Part shown: piece by piece, positions 55,226-64,000 of the stretch
How the letters are laid out: every line of letters starts with the position of its first letter
How positions within the stretch are numbered: the first letter of the stretch is position 1
Assembly (NCBI GenBank): GCA_008690995.1
Contig: VRMN01000001.1
Coordinates: 5,580,001 to 5,644,000, forward strand
Length of the DNA: 64,000 nt
Origin: Porphyridium purpureum
Taxonomy: Eukaryota; Rhodophyta; Bangiophyceae; Porphyridiales; Porphyridiaceae
Direction of reading: 5' to 3'
The notes under the pieces: generated by a model
Seen by the model: the letters and a program-made list of their open reading frames with translations, nothing else
Database searches by the model: none
What the model was told of the DNA's origin: nothing
Program-made: the position numbers and the translations under genes

Positions 55226-55873
55226 ATGGGGCTCACGGAGGTGCAGCGGTACGTGTACGAGCATCCGTGGGAGCTCGTGACCGCCGCGCATTGGATGAAG
55301 TACCCGAACGCGCGGTGTCCGCAGGTGCTGAGCGCAGACGTGCTGGAGCGCCGCGTCGAGGACGGCGGCCGCGTGCTCCACACCCGCCGCCTGTTCACCG
55401 GCGCGTCGGCCGTGCCGCAAAAGCTCCACTGGCTCATTCCGGCCTCGCCAGCTTACGCGCTTGAACATTCGGTCGTCGACACCCGCGAGCGCCGCATGAC
55501 GCTCACGCTCCAGTCGCTCTCGTTCGCAAATATCCTGCAAATCACAGAGACGTGCGTGTACGAGCCGCACGAGTCGCGCACCGACTGCACCGTGTTTACG
55601 CAGGAGTGGACGTGCGAGTGGAAGGTGCCGAGCTACTTGAAGAAGCGACTTGACAGCCTGTCGCTGCAGCGCTTCCGCGCGTCTGTGGAAAATGGCCGCA
55701 CGGCGGTCGCCGAAATATGCGCCGAGCTCGAGTCGCGATGGGACGAGGCGGCCAGGGGTATGCGGCAGCTGTGCATCCCGGACGACGCGACCGACGTGCG
55801 CGGGCGATTCATACGGCATCGTCAATATCGACCGGACGAGCTGGACGCGCACAGCAGGGCGCACAATCACTAG
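55226..55873 (+). CDS. PRELI/MSF1-domain lipid-transfer protein
   Basis: This 215-residue protein begins VQRYVYEHPWELVTAAHWMKYPN, the canonical PRELI/Ups start. ARCPQVLSADVLERRV, LHTRRLF, CVYEPHESRTDCTVFTQEW and TCEWKVPSYLKKRLDSLSLQRF follow and complete the domain. The family carries phosphatidic acid or phosphatidylserine between mitochondrial membranes with TRIAP1/Mdm35. The ATG at 55226 places the PRELI motif at residue 3, as in homologues. Confidence 0.93.
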   Translation: MGLTEVQRYVYEHPWELVTAAHWMKYPNARCPQVLSADVLERRVEDGGRVLHTRRLFTGASAVPQKLHWLIPASPAYALEHSVVDTRERRMTLTLQSLSFANILQITETCVYEPHESRTDCTVFTQEWTCEWKVPSYLKKRLDSLSLQRFRASVENGRTAVAEICAELESRWDEAARGMRQLCIPDDATDVRGRFIRHRQYRPDELDAHSRAHNH

Positions 55874-56008
55874 AAGAATCCCAGCGTGCTCGCGTACGAT
55901 GCACGCTCTCTACGGTGGCGGCCGCGGCGGGCGGAGTGGGGCTTATGTATGACGTGTAAACTTACAGAAACTGATTTACGCAAAAAGGCTCTGGCCGGAT
56001 TCCCCGAG

Positions 56009-56947
56009 CTAGCCCGTCTTCGTTTTCTTGTTCGCGCCGCCGGCGACAGCTGAGCTAGGTGGCTGAACTCGCCCTTCTGGCTTGCCAGCGCCGTACTGGA
56101 CGACAAGGCGAAACGGAAACAGGAGCGCGCTCGCTACTGACACGCCAAAGAGCTCGAACAGAAACGCGTCCAGCGCAAATGCCGACGCGATCCAAAACTT
56201 ATAGTCGGTGGTACTAGGCTGCACCGCGAGGACTATGCATGCTTCACTCGGGCAGCGGAGCGTATCTCGCAGCCACGCATCGAACATGGGAAGCAGTAAC
56301 ATCAGCGCTGACGCCATGTATGCGCTCGAGAACGCCCAGGACGGAGAGGACAGGTTCGACATGGACGCCTGTTGCGCGACACTCTTTTCGAAATCCAGCG
56401 CCAGCGCGCCGCCCGAGCCCACCAGGCCTCCTAGCACCACAGGCCCCGCCATGCTGGGCGAGTGCTTGCTCACCAGACTCTCAGTGGCGATTGTGATGTT
56501 CAGCATCTTGACGTACACGGCTGCGGCCATGAGAGGAGCGCGCACAACAGAGAACGAAAAGACGCGACGCACTGGCGCAACGTATCGTATTGTGAACCAG
56601 GCGACAAAGAGCGTGGCAACAAGCGTGTCGCCCATGGGCGTGAGTAGTGGGATCGTGGTACCCGTGAGCAGCGCGGTGGCATGCGAGCCCGCAAACGCAG
56701 CCAAGAAGCTGAGCACGAGCGACTTGAGCGGTGCGTCGCGGCCCATGTGGATCGCGTAGTATGCCAAGCATGCCGCGACACAATGCGGAACGAGCAGGTA
56801 CGGCCACACGGGCACGGCGAGCATCACGTCGCGCACGTTTGCGTACGACCAGTCGAATACTGCCACTGCGTTCACCGCTGCATGCACGCTTTCGTGGATC
56901 GCGTCGACGCTACGCAGCGCATGCGATGGCACGTACGAAGACGCCAT
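56009..56947 (-). CDS. Multi-spanning membrane protein, probable TRIC cation channel family
   Basis: This 312-residue protein has about seven hydrophobic helices. HMGRDAPLKSLVLSFLAAFAG, then LLTGTTIPLLTPMGDTLVATL and a W-F-T-I-R-Y-V-A-P segment resemble the first TRIC repeat. SPSMAGPVVLGGLVGSGGALA resembles the G-x-x-x-G-G motif of TRIC repeat two. TRIC channels pass K+ across the ER to balance Ca2+ release. The KTKTG tail resembles the basic C-terminus of TRIC-A/B. The match is by pattern, not alignment; another seven-helix family is possible. The ATG at 56947 was used. Confidence 0.6.
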   Translation of the reverse strand: MASSYVPSHALRSVDAIHESVHAAVNAVAVFDWSYANVRDVMLAVPVWPYLLVPHCVAACLAYYAIHMGRDAPLKSLVLSFLAAFAGSHATALLTGTTIPLLTPMGDTLVATLFVAWFTIRYVAPVRRVFSFSVVRAPLMAAAVYVKMLNITIATESLVSKHSPSMAGPVVLGGLVGSGGALALDFEKSVAQQASMSNLSSPSWAFSSAYMASALMLLLPMFDAWLRDTLRCPSEACIVLAVQPSTTDYKFWIASAFALDAFLFELFGVSVASALLFPFRLVVQYGAGKPEGRVQPPSSAVAGGANKKTKTG

Positions 56948-57471
56948 GTCGGCACGTGCCCCAACACTTTCCCACGCAACAGACCGCTTCGTGCCCAACA
57001 CCAAGCGCTACCTTCGGCTGCGGCGGGACCATTCGTTCTCGAAACCTCGCAAAAAGTGCCAGTGTCCGAAAATAAAATAACGTGTTATTTAATGGTGGTT
57101 GGTACACCACACGGCTGCACCGACAGAGCTTCGCGTGCAGCGCGTGCAGGACAAGTGGTCGCTTGCCTGAGTGGGTGCGAGCCGGCATCGACACCGCATC
57201 ATACCTCTTGGCCAAACGAGACGGCGTTTGTTCACATCGCCCCGCCTGCTGGAAGTACCTGGGCTGGCGGTGGCTTGACCAAGCACGGACACCCAGCGAG
57301 GATGTCTCCAGGCGTCGCGCGCGGTCGAGTCAGCCGCTGCTCTGGGGGTTCCCACACGCTTCGAACTACGCTTGTGTGAATGACATTTTCCTCATTCTCC
57401 TCATTTAGGCGCGCCCACTGCGTGAAGCTGCAGCTTTAACGTGGAAAGCTTGGCGCAGCCTTTGCGGGAGC
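56948..57471. other. Intergenic, no recognised content
   Basis: These 524 bp lie between the TRIC-like start and the RWP-RK gene stop, both on the minus strand. It should contain the TRIC-like promoter. There is no TATA box or exact GTACAGT word. AATAAAATAA at 57070-57079 is AT-rich. ORFs here are unremarkable. Confidence 0.35.
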
Positions 57472-59424
57472 TCATCTCGGGTCACGTGGCTCGGGCGTCG
57501 ATGAAGGAGACGTGGCACTACGCACCTGATAGATGTGCCGTCGCTTCTGTTCGATGCTTTTCAGCTCGGCATCCACTTCGGGCCCTTTTTCCAGCTCGAG
57601 CGTGCGCTCGCGCGTCTCAAATCCGCGCAGTGTACGGTAAGGCCACTCATGCACGCCGAGGCGGCGGCATATTTTCTTGAACAGTGTTAATGAGATGCCG
57701 AGCGCACTGTGCACCTCTTCGCGGGGCAGGTGAAAGAACGGCACCAAGTCGTCAAATTCTACGCAGTGCACAATCTCCCGCCGCTTTTGCGTGAGCAGGC
57801 GCTGTGCGAAGGATGTGAGCTTGTTCTGCGTGGCGTCGCGACTTTCTCGACCGTACAGGACGCGTGCGCGCTTCGCAGACTTGTCGCCCCTCGCGTCTCC
57901 ACTGGCGCTGCTTCGTTCTCTCTTGTTTGCTGACCCGGAGGGCTGTTCAGACGGTGATGGGAAGGGCGCCTCGGTGGACGGCCCATGCGGCCCATGCGGC
58001 CCATTCACAGAGATGGGTATCGCTGCCCCGCCGCGCGCCGCCGGATTGCTATATCGGCCCGTATCCAGCCGAGTCTCGATCTCTGTCGAGTTTCGGCTCG
58101 AGCAGGCGTCTTCAGTCGCGAATCGCTCCGGCGGTTTCAGGAAAGGTGGCGCTCCACCGCGTAAAAGCTTGTGGCCCTGCACGCGGTAGCCGCAGCCTAG
58201 GCGTGTGTTAAGTACATGCGTTTGCTGCTGCTGTTCCTCTGAAATGCGCGTCTGTGCGGCCGCGGCTGTCGTTGCTGCCGCACCAGTCGGCCCCAAGGTT
58301 AGGTTCACGCTGGGGTTTTCACATCCTCTGCCGCCATCAACGGGCTCGAAGACGTTCAAGTATACTCCCGGCGATATGTGTTCACGCTCGTCGTCGCCCG
58401 CTCGCGTCTCCGGAAGTGTGAATGTGTCGAGCATATCTGAGCCGGATCCGCCCGGCTCTGGTTGCCGTGGTGGAAGTGCCAGAGTTTTCACGTACGTGCG
58501 CGCTTTGAACCAGCTGTCAGGGCTCGGTACCTGGCGAAATTCAGTATTGATCCAATTGGACACGACGACGTTGGCATGGTTGGGCTCGCTCGCCACACGA
58601 AAGACGGCGAGCTGGTACAGGCGGTCGCCTAGATCTGGCCGGCCAAACATGGACGCTGGCAACTCGTAAACGATGGGCCGATCCATAATCTCACCCATCC
58701 CATCGAGCACTACCAGCGTCACTTCGATGAATCCCTCAAGTGGGGCTCCCAACGCGGCGGACGATGGAGACGTTCCTTCTAGCTTGAGAACTGTTTTTCC
58801 GGGGCCTACTGCCGTTGCATTGGCTTCTTCTGGTGCTGGGTTCCTCCCCAGATTGACTCTTTGCTGCAACTGCACGGGCTGACGGTCTTGCGAGTTGGCG
58901 CGGTGCTCCATTTTGTCTTGGTCGCAAGGATGCACGCTGACTTGTTTTAAGTTGGCAGCGGCATGCGCACTGGCAGGAATCACAGATGCGGATGCGTGCT
59001 TCTTTCGGACGGCATTGGACTCTACATTCAAGGTTGCATTTGCGGTCACTGGCGAAGCAGCGGCACCAGTACTTCGTCTGCGTGGCTTTGACGTTGGAAG
59101 CGGTGTTCTGATTTGCGTAGAAGCAATCGACGACCGCGCCTCAATGCCAGCGCCATTCGCGGCGGGCTCTCGCGAAGTCACCCGCATGCAGACGTGGAAG
59201 ATTTCGAACACGGACGGCGAGTCGCTGCCTTTGAATACCTGGACGACGCGCTCAAAGAGCCGCTTGGACGCGACGCCCGATGTACCCTGCTGGTCCGTCA
59301 TTGCGCACGTGTCGCTTGCGTACTGACCGTACGAGGACGCTACCGACAGCTCGATGCACGACGCATCGTCCTCGGGCATGGCGGCATCAATGAGCAGAAT
59401 GGCAGCCAGCGGAAACACCATCAT
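57472..59424 (-). CDS. RWP-RK domain transcription factor
   Basis: This protein of up to 650 residues has a C-terminal RWP-RK domain: FDDLVPFFHLPREEVHSALG followed by ISLTLFKKICRRLGVHEWPY and RTLRGFE. R-W-P-Y-R is written here H-E-W-P-Y-R, so the first Arg of the name-giving motif is missing. N-terminal to it lie an acidic/Ser region and a conserved-looking beta-rich domain (about residues 200-330: EVTLVVLDGMGEIMDRPIVYE; VVVSNWINTEFRQVPSPDSW). In green plants RWP-RK proteins control nitrogen response and gametes. The ATG at 59424 is used; 59379 (MPEDDASCIEL) is a reasonable alternative. Confidence 0.85.
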   Translation of the reverse strand: MMVFPLAAILLIDAAMPEDDASCIELSVASSYGQYASDTCAMTDQQGTSGVASKRLFERVVQVFKGSDSPSVFEIFHVCMRVTSREPAANGAGIEARSSIASTQIRTPLPTSKPRRRSTGAAASPVTANATLNVESNAVRKKHASASVIPASAHAAANLKQVSVHPCDQDKMEHRANSQDRQPVQLQQRVNLGRNPAPEEANATAVGPGKTVLKLEGTSPSSAALGAPLEGFIEVTLVVLDGMGEIMDRPIVYELPASMFGRPDLGDRLYQLAVFRVASEPNHANVVVSNWINTEFRQVPSPDSWFKARTYVKTLALPPRQPEPGGSGSDMLDTFTLPETRAGDDEREHISPGVYLNVFEPVDGGRGCENPSVNLTLGPTGAAATTAAAAQTRISEEQQQQTHVLNTRLGCGYRVQGHKLLRGGAPPFLKPPERFATEDACSSRNSTEIETRLDTGRYSNPAARGGAAIPISVNGPHGPHGPSTEAPFPSPSEQPSGSANKRERSSASGDARGDKSAKRARVLYGRESRDATQNKLTSFAQRLLTQKRREIVHCVEFDDLVPFFHLPREEVHSALGISLTLFKKICRRLGVHEWPYRTLRGFETRERTLELEKGPEVDAELKSIEQKRRHIYQVRSATSPSSTPEPRDPR

Positions 59425-60237
59425 GCCGCGGGCCCCTCCGCCCCTCCCCTCCACCTTGAGACGGTTGCCCTGTGAACGCGACGAGGACCTTCCGCCCTGC
59501 GCAGTTTGTGTCGCGCCGGCACGTGGGCGTGGCACGCACGCGTTCACTTTCCCAGAGCCTCTTTATGCGGCGTGTTCTTTTGTCCCTTTGTGCGGCGCGC
59601 GGCGCTGCTTCTGTCGTGATGCAGATACCACGTCAGCGCATCACGCAACGGACAAGGAGGAGGGTCGGGCGTGCGCAGCGTCCCACGCGGCCGGTCCTCT
59701 TCCGCGCGACGCAGCCCGCAGTCTCCGCGCTGCAATCGGCGCCTGCCGAAACCTTGTCGCGACCCTTCCGCTTTCGGGCGCGCTTTCATAGACGTGTAGC
59801 ACATGGCTATCAAACCCGGCGCGTTCTACTAAGCCGCGCAACAGTCCCACCTACTCCGTCAGCGGACCATTAAAAAACGGAAAGTGACACGCTTAATAAA
59901 GTCGTTAACCTTTCGGGCTGTACGTAAGTACACTTGGATCCATGTACAGTTGGTCACTGTACTTGGCGCATTGCCGCGCAGCCGCACAAGCGCAGCGCCC
60001 AACCTGTGGCGCGCATTGGCGCGTCTCATTTTGCACGCTGTTTTACTAAGAAAGAGGCGCGTTGTGTGCAGGTTTGGGTGAGGAGGTCTGGGCCAAAGAG
60101 GGGTGCGGGTGTGGGTGGGTGGGTGAGAGCTTGTTTGTGTGTGCGTAGGCGTGGCACGTTTCAGCGAGGAGGGGACCGGTGCGCGCGCGCGCGGCTCACG
60201 CGGTGAAGCGGGTCTGTGTCGGTGGGCGGCGTGGAGG
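59425..60237. promoter_or_regulatory. Divergent promoter RWP-RK factor / mitochondrial-type carrier
   Basis: This 813-bp gap has GTACAGT at 59944-59950 and ACTGTAC at 59956-59962, facing each other 12 bp apart. A related GTACGTAAGTACAC lies at 59920-59933. The right flank is (GGGT)n-like near 60105-60125. No gene seen. Confidence 0.45.
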
Positions 60238-61479
60238 ATGGCGCCTTGTCTTGTGGCTGTGTGCGTGAGTCGGCCGGCGCGGAGCGAGCGACAGCATGAT
60301 CGCGGGCATATCAGGAGCGATCGCGCGACGCGGACAGACTTGAGGCGCAGTCAGAAGCTAGGCAGGCGCATGGAGTTGGCGTTTTCGAATAAGGAGAATG
60401 CGCCTTCCGCTGATTCGGAGAAGCAGCTCGCAAAGCGCGCTAACAGCGGCCGCGCTAGTGGGAGCGAGTCCCGGGTGCAAGAACGTGAGCAGCAGCAGCA
60501 GCAGCACAAGGCTGGGTTGGGGTTTTCGTTCAACCTGGACGTGGAAGGAATCAAATCGTCCCGCGCATACCGCGCTGCGACAAACAGGAACGTACGGATC
60601 TTGCTTGCGGGCGCGATCGCTGGGATCGTCAGTAGAACAGTAGTGTCGCCGTTGGAGGTGTTAGCGACACTACGCATGTGCACGGTCGGCAAGGCGGGAG
60701 GAACGCTGCTTGCACAGGCGCGGGAAGTGCTCAAGAAGAACGGCATCCGAGGCTTCTGGTCGGGGAATCTGGCAAACTGTCTGAAAGTGGCGCCGTCGCG
60801 CGGCATTCAGTTTGTGACATTTGAAGCATTCAAGAAGACGATGCATAGAATTAAGAATCGGAGCGGGGCCGGCGACGCGGCCGCGTCAGGCACCGACAAG
60901 CCACTGACAGCATCTGAACGGCTGCTCGCGGGTGGGCTCGCTGGGATGTCGGCTGCGCTGCTTTGTTACCCGCTCGAGACCGCGAAGACCCTGCTGACGG
61001 CGCATCCAGAGCTGTACTCGTCAGTGTTTGGAACCATGGCGGGCGTCGCCCGCACCCAGGGGCTTCCGGCGCTGTACAAGGGGCTTGCACCGACGCTGGT
61101 GGCGATGTTTCCGTACGTTGGCCTGGACCTGATGGTGTATGAGCAGCTCAAGATTATTTATAAGCGGCGCTTTGGACGTGAGGCCGGGTTCATGGATATG
61201 CTGGTGATGGGGTCGATTGCCGGAAGCGTGGCGCAGACGGTGTGCCACCCACTGGATGTTGTGCGGAAGCGGCTCCAGTTGCAGGGGCTGGGCGGGCGCC
61301 CCGTCGTGCACCATGGCGGGTTCCTGCCGACGATGCGCGAGATCGCGTCGAGCGAGGGCGTCTCGGCGCTGTACCGGGGGCTTGCGCCGCAATATCTCAG
61401 CGTGCTGCCTTCGGCGGGCGTGAGCTACCTCGTGTACGAGAAGATGAAGATCCTTTTGGGCCTGCAATCTGTACAGTAA
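60238..61479 (+). CDS. Mitochondrial carrier family protein, Brittle-1/adenine-nucleotide-like
   Basis: This 413-residue carrier has three tandem repeats, each with the P-x-(D/E)-x-x-(K/R) turn: SPLEVLATLRM, YPLETAKTLL and HPLDVVRKRL. Helix pairs include RILLAGAIAGIVSRTVV, LLAGGLAGMSAALLCYPLE and LVMGSIAGSVAQTVCHP. APSRGIQFVTFEAFKK and PSAGVSYLVYEKMK close repeats one and three. The second-repeat motif PYVGLDLMVYEQLK is typical of Brittle-1/ADNT-type adenine nucleotide carriers. The N-terminal about 110 residues, with a Gln run, could target the plastid. The ATG at 60238 is used; 60370 (MELAFSNKEN) is an alternative. Confidence 0.9.
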   Translation: MAPCLVAVCVSRPARSERQHDRGHIRSDRATRTDLRRSQKLGRRMELAFSNKENAPSADSEKQLAKRANSGRASGSESRVQEREQQQQQHKAGLGFSFNLDVEGIKSSRAYRAATNRNVRILLAGAIAGIVSRTVVSPLEVLATLRMCTVGKAGGTLLAQAREVLKKNGIRGFWSGNLANCLKVAPSRGIQFVTFEAFKKTMHRIKNRSGAGDAAASGTDKPLTASERLLAGGLAGMSAALLCYPLETAKTLLTAHPELYSSVFGTMAGVARTQGLPALYKGLAPTLVAMFPYVGLDLMVYEQLKIIYKRRFGREAGFMDMLVMGSIAGSVAQTVCHPLDVVRKRLQLQGLGGRPVVHHGGFLPTMREIASSEGVSALYRGLAPQYLSVLPSAGVSYLVYEKMKILLGLQSVQ

Positions 61480-62514
61480 ACCGCGCAGCCGTAGACGCTC
61501 TTTGTCCAGTGGCAAGCACCGTTGGCGTGACGCGCACGCGCCCGCTACCCGACGTGTTCCGCGCGGCAGCGCCCCCGCGCGCTGCCAACGCGCGCGCCTT
61601 ACATTACAGCGCGTGTTCCGCGCTTTCCCGGAGCCACGCTTCTGCGCGTGCCCGAAACGCCACGCACGATTTCCGACCCACTCGCCGCGCGACCGCCCAA
61701 ATCTGCGCGTGTGCTATTAAGATATCCCCGCGCGGCGCGCTCCTTTCGGCCAAAAAAAGCACACGCGTGGACTGTCCCTAGGTACAGTGCACGCCCATCA
61801 TCGAGTCGACGTAACTGATGAATCACACCTGCTTTAGTAGTTGTCGCACTCGCAGTAGCGGCAGGAATCATAATTAGGATGGGTAAAGGCGGTGTTGCTT
61901 CTGGTGTTGCTGCCAGTCGAAGTGTTATGTATAGGGAGGAGAGGGGGTTTGATGGTAAAGAGGTGGTGGTGGTGGTGGTGGTGGCGATCGTGTGTACTTG
62001 GTGCAGCGCTGTGGGGGTTTGAATAGCAAAATAGACGCAGATTAGTAGGCGTGCGGGTGCGGGTGAAAGGAGGGAGAGGGAAGAAGGGATAGAGGGGAGA
62101 GAGAGAGAGGGAGAGGAGGGAGGAAGAAGGGCGGGAACGGTGGCGGGAATGGGTGGGGGTGTTGCGGGCTTTGAGGGCGGAGCGCAGAGGCGGGGAAGGA
62201 GCAAGGTGTGGTCGGGGCGGGTTGCGCGTTCGTGCAGTGTGGTGCGCGCGCGGACGCGTGGGGTGGCGTGCTGGCTTATTGAACGCGCGGTCGCTTCGGG
62301 GCGGATTTGCGCCGCGAGGAACGGAGCGGCTCGGCGAGCGGTCGATGCGAGCACGTGGCGCCGCGTAAGAGAGGGGCGTAGTTTGTGCGTGATACGGCGG
62401 CGCGGGTCCGGCCCCGGGCGGGAGCGGCGTGGCACGGCGAGGGGATTCGCAGAGCGGCGGCGCGCGAGTGGGAAAGGCGGGAAAGCGGCCAGTGCGGGCG
62501 GAATCGCTGTAGCC
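61480..62514 (+). promoter_or_regulatory. Upstream gap of the CIPK-like kinase gene
   Basis: This is a 1.0-kb gap. GTACAGT at 61782-61788 in the context GGTACAGTGC. (GGT)n repeat at about 61964-61983 and a GA-rich stretch at 62060-62135. The 3' half is very GC-rich. Long minus-strand ORFs that start in the kinase gene run through it, but they have proline/serine-rich random composition. Confidence 0.4.
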
Positions 62515-64000
62515 ATGGCAGCGCGCGTGGGCAAGTACTTGCTCTTCGAGACGCTCGGCGAAGGCGCGTTCGGCAAGGTCAAGTTGGGCGTGCACGAAGA
62601 CACGGGCGAGCAGGTCGCGGTGAAATGCATGGACAAGGCAGATATCAAGGCGCAGGAAATGACCATGAACGTGCGCCGCGAGATCGCGATCATGAAGGCA
62701 GTCAAGCATAAAAATATTGTGAACATGCTGCAGGTGCTGTCGTCGTCTTCCAAGCTGTACATTGTGATGGAGCTCGTGACGGGCGGCGAGCTGTTCACCA
62801 AGATTCTGAACGAGGGCAAGCTGCCCGAGGACCTCGCGCGGTCGTACTTTCAAAGCGTGGTGGACGGCGTGGACTATTGCCACTCGCGGGGCGTGTACCA
62901 TCGCGATCTGAAGCCCGAAAATCTCCTGATTGACGAGCGGTCGGGCGAGCTCAAGATCACGGACTTTGGTCTCTCGGCCATGAAGGGAACAGCCACGGCG
63001 GAGGAGCTCGAGCTTCTGCACACACAGTGCGGATCTCCGAACTACTGCGCGCCTGAAATCATCACCTCCGCCAAGAAGGGCTACAACGGCGTCATGGTCG
63101 ACGTGTGGTCATGTGGTATCATTTTGTTTGCGCTCCTCGCGGGTTACCTGCCGTTTTATGACGAGAACACGCGCAATCTGTACAAAATGATCCAGCACGA
63201 TGCCGTCAAGTACCCGAAAAAGTTTCCCTCCGCGGCGAAGGATCTTTGCGAGAAATTGTTGATCAAAGACCCGGAACGGCGCATTTCGCTAGCCGAGGTC
63301 AAGCAGCATCCGTGGTTCGTGCTGAATTACAAGGGAGATGGTGTGCTGAAGGGCGGGATCACGCCGGTCGGTGCGCCAGAAGTAAAGAGGGAGAAGCCAG
63401 TTCCGCCACCAAGTGCCGGTGGCGGCGGCGGCGGCGGCGGGGATGACGATGGGGACAGTGACGAGGAGAGGCAACAGCGCGAAGTGCTCAAGGCGGCGGT
63501 GTCCAAGCGTCAAATAGAGAATGCGGAGAAGAATAAGGCAGCCGAGAACAAAACGGCGGCGCCGAAAAAGCCGGCGGGTGCAAAGCAGGCGGCGTTGGCC
63601 GGCCGCATCGAGCAGGTGCTCGCACGCTACATGCACATCTTTGAAATTGACGAAAGTGGCATGCTGCAGCGCAGTAATAGTTTCCGGCAACAAGGCGCAG
63701 CAGGCTCAATCTCACGCGGGAAGAACATTGCGGCAGCAGCGTACATGATCATGCGCCAGCAACTGCAAAATCATAACGACGGGCTCGCGATCGACCTGAA
63801 CGAGGTCAACGATGGTACGCTCAAAGCGTTTGAGAACTTGCTCAACTTCTTGGAGAAGAAGAAGAACCAGGTTGGCGGAAAGGACTGGCTGACGCGGATC
63901 CCGCCCCTGTCAGAGGATGAGGCCGATCTGCTGGAAGCGATGTGCCAGATTCTGGAGCCAAATGACGCGGAAGACAATGTGCAAGACATTGCAAGCCCAG
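62515..64000 (+). CDS. CIPK/SnRK3-like serine/threonine protein kinase, 3' end outside window
   Basis: The frame is open from ATG 62515 to the window end (495 residues). The kinase domain (about 7-262) is complete: GEGAFGKVKLG (P-loop), VAVKCMDK (Lys), HRDLKPENLL (catalytic loop), ITDFGLSAM (DFG), TQCGSPNYCAPEII (activation loop) and VDVWSCGIILFALLAGYLPF. H-x-T/Q-C-G-(T/S)-P-N-Y and A-G-Y-L-P-F are typical of CIPK/SnRK3 and fungal relatives. A poly-Gly and acidic hinge (about 303-322) follows, then a helical region (ARYMHIFEIDESGMLQR) instead of an obvious NAF CBL-binding motif. Regulatory class unresolved. Confidence 0.92.
   Translation, partial: MAARVGKYLLFETLGEGAFGKVKLGVHEDTGEQVAVKCMDKADIKAQEMTMNVRREIAIMKAVKHKNIVNMLQVLSSSSKLYIVMELVTGGELFTKILNEGKLPEDLARSYFQSVVDGVDYCHSRGVYHRDLKPENLLIDERSGELKITDFGLSAMKGTATAEELELLHTQCGSPNYCAPEIITSAKKGYNGVMVDVWSCGIILFALLAGYLPFYDENTRNLYKMIQHDAVKYPKKFPSAAKDLCEKLLIKDPERRISLAEVKQHPWFVLNYKGDGVLKGGITPVGAPEVKREKPVPPPSAGGGGGGGGDDDGDSDEERQQREVLKAAVSKRQIENAEKNKAAENKTAAPKKPAGAKQAALAGRIEQVLARYMHIFEIDESGMLQRSNSFRQQGAAGSISRGKNIAAAAYMIMRQQLQNHNDGLAIDLNEVNDGTLKAFENLLNFLEKKKNQVGGKDWLTRIPPLSEDEADLLEAMCQILEPNDAEDNVQDIASP

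Noticed and set aside
61599-63021. Two ~400-codon minus-strand ORFs
   Set aside because: They are antisense to the kinase gene and its leader, are Pro/Ser/His-rich, and show no motif.

Overview
This is a gene-dense stretch of nuclear DNA from a photosynthetic eukaryote, most likely a unicellular red alga of the Porphyridium type (inference). The evidence is as follows. Each of about 36 recognisable genes, including eukaryote-only ones (TIP41, UBE2W, PAQR, TAF6, INO80, MRS2, TMTC, GUCD1, RWP-RK), reads as one uninterrupted exon. Many proteins begin with plastid transit peptides, often with the stereotyped start M-A-F-V. MGDG synthase, plastid FabZ, a PsbP-like lumenal protein, a FLAP1/DUF1517 protein, DUF3007, an ORANGE-like zinc-finger protein and a cyanobacterial-type M16 protease all point to a primary plastid. 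I saw no rRNA, tRNA, CRISPR array, transposon or virus-like element.

Layout. 0-9 kb: enolase-phosphatase (partial), TIP41, PAQR receptor, MGDG synthase, FabZ, UBE2W, a small coiled-coil ORF and an orphan helical protein. 9-20 kb: a giant TMTC-TPR-glycosyltransferase-like protein, PsbP-like, ALDH7 and an SPT7-like histone-fold protein. 20-31 kb: mitochondrial ATP synthase gamma, then a run rich in plastid genes (monodehydroascorbate reductase, a small ribosome-associated protein, ORANGE-like, FLAP1-like, an MdaB-like quinone reductase, DUF3007). 31-42 kb: divergent pyruvate kinase-like protein, LpxD, TatD, MRS2/CorA, TAF6, diaminopimelate decarboxylase and dihydroneopterin aldolase. 42-64 kb: INO80 ATPase, plastid M16 protease, GUCD1, SAP-Kelch-BTB protein, PRELI protein, TRIC-like channel, RWP-RK factor, mitochondrial-type carrier, and a CIPK/SnRK-like kinase cut by the window end.

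Genes alternate strands. Convergent pairs are packed to 50-350 bp, and LpxD and TatD overlap at their 3' ends by 62 bp of coding sequence. Divergent gaps are longer.

The most striking non-coding signal is a short word, GTACAGT (or ACTGTAC). I find it about 25 times by eye, almost only in gaps that lie 5' of genes. I find it in none of the convergent gaps, and only twice inside coding sequence. A related word, AGTACAGCGG, is amplified into a 10-bp-period tandem array upstream of the monodehydroascorbate reductase gene. I propose this as an undescribed promoter element of this lineage.

Start codons were chosen at in-frame ATGs. Several genes have more than one plausible ATG, and this is noted for each.
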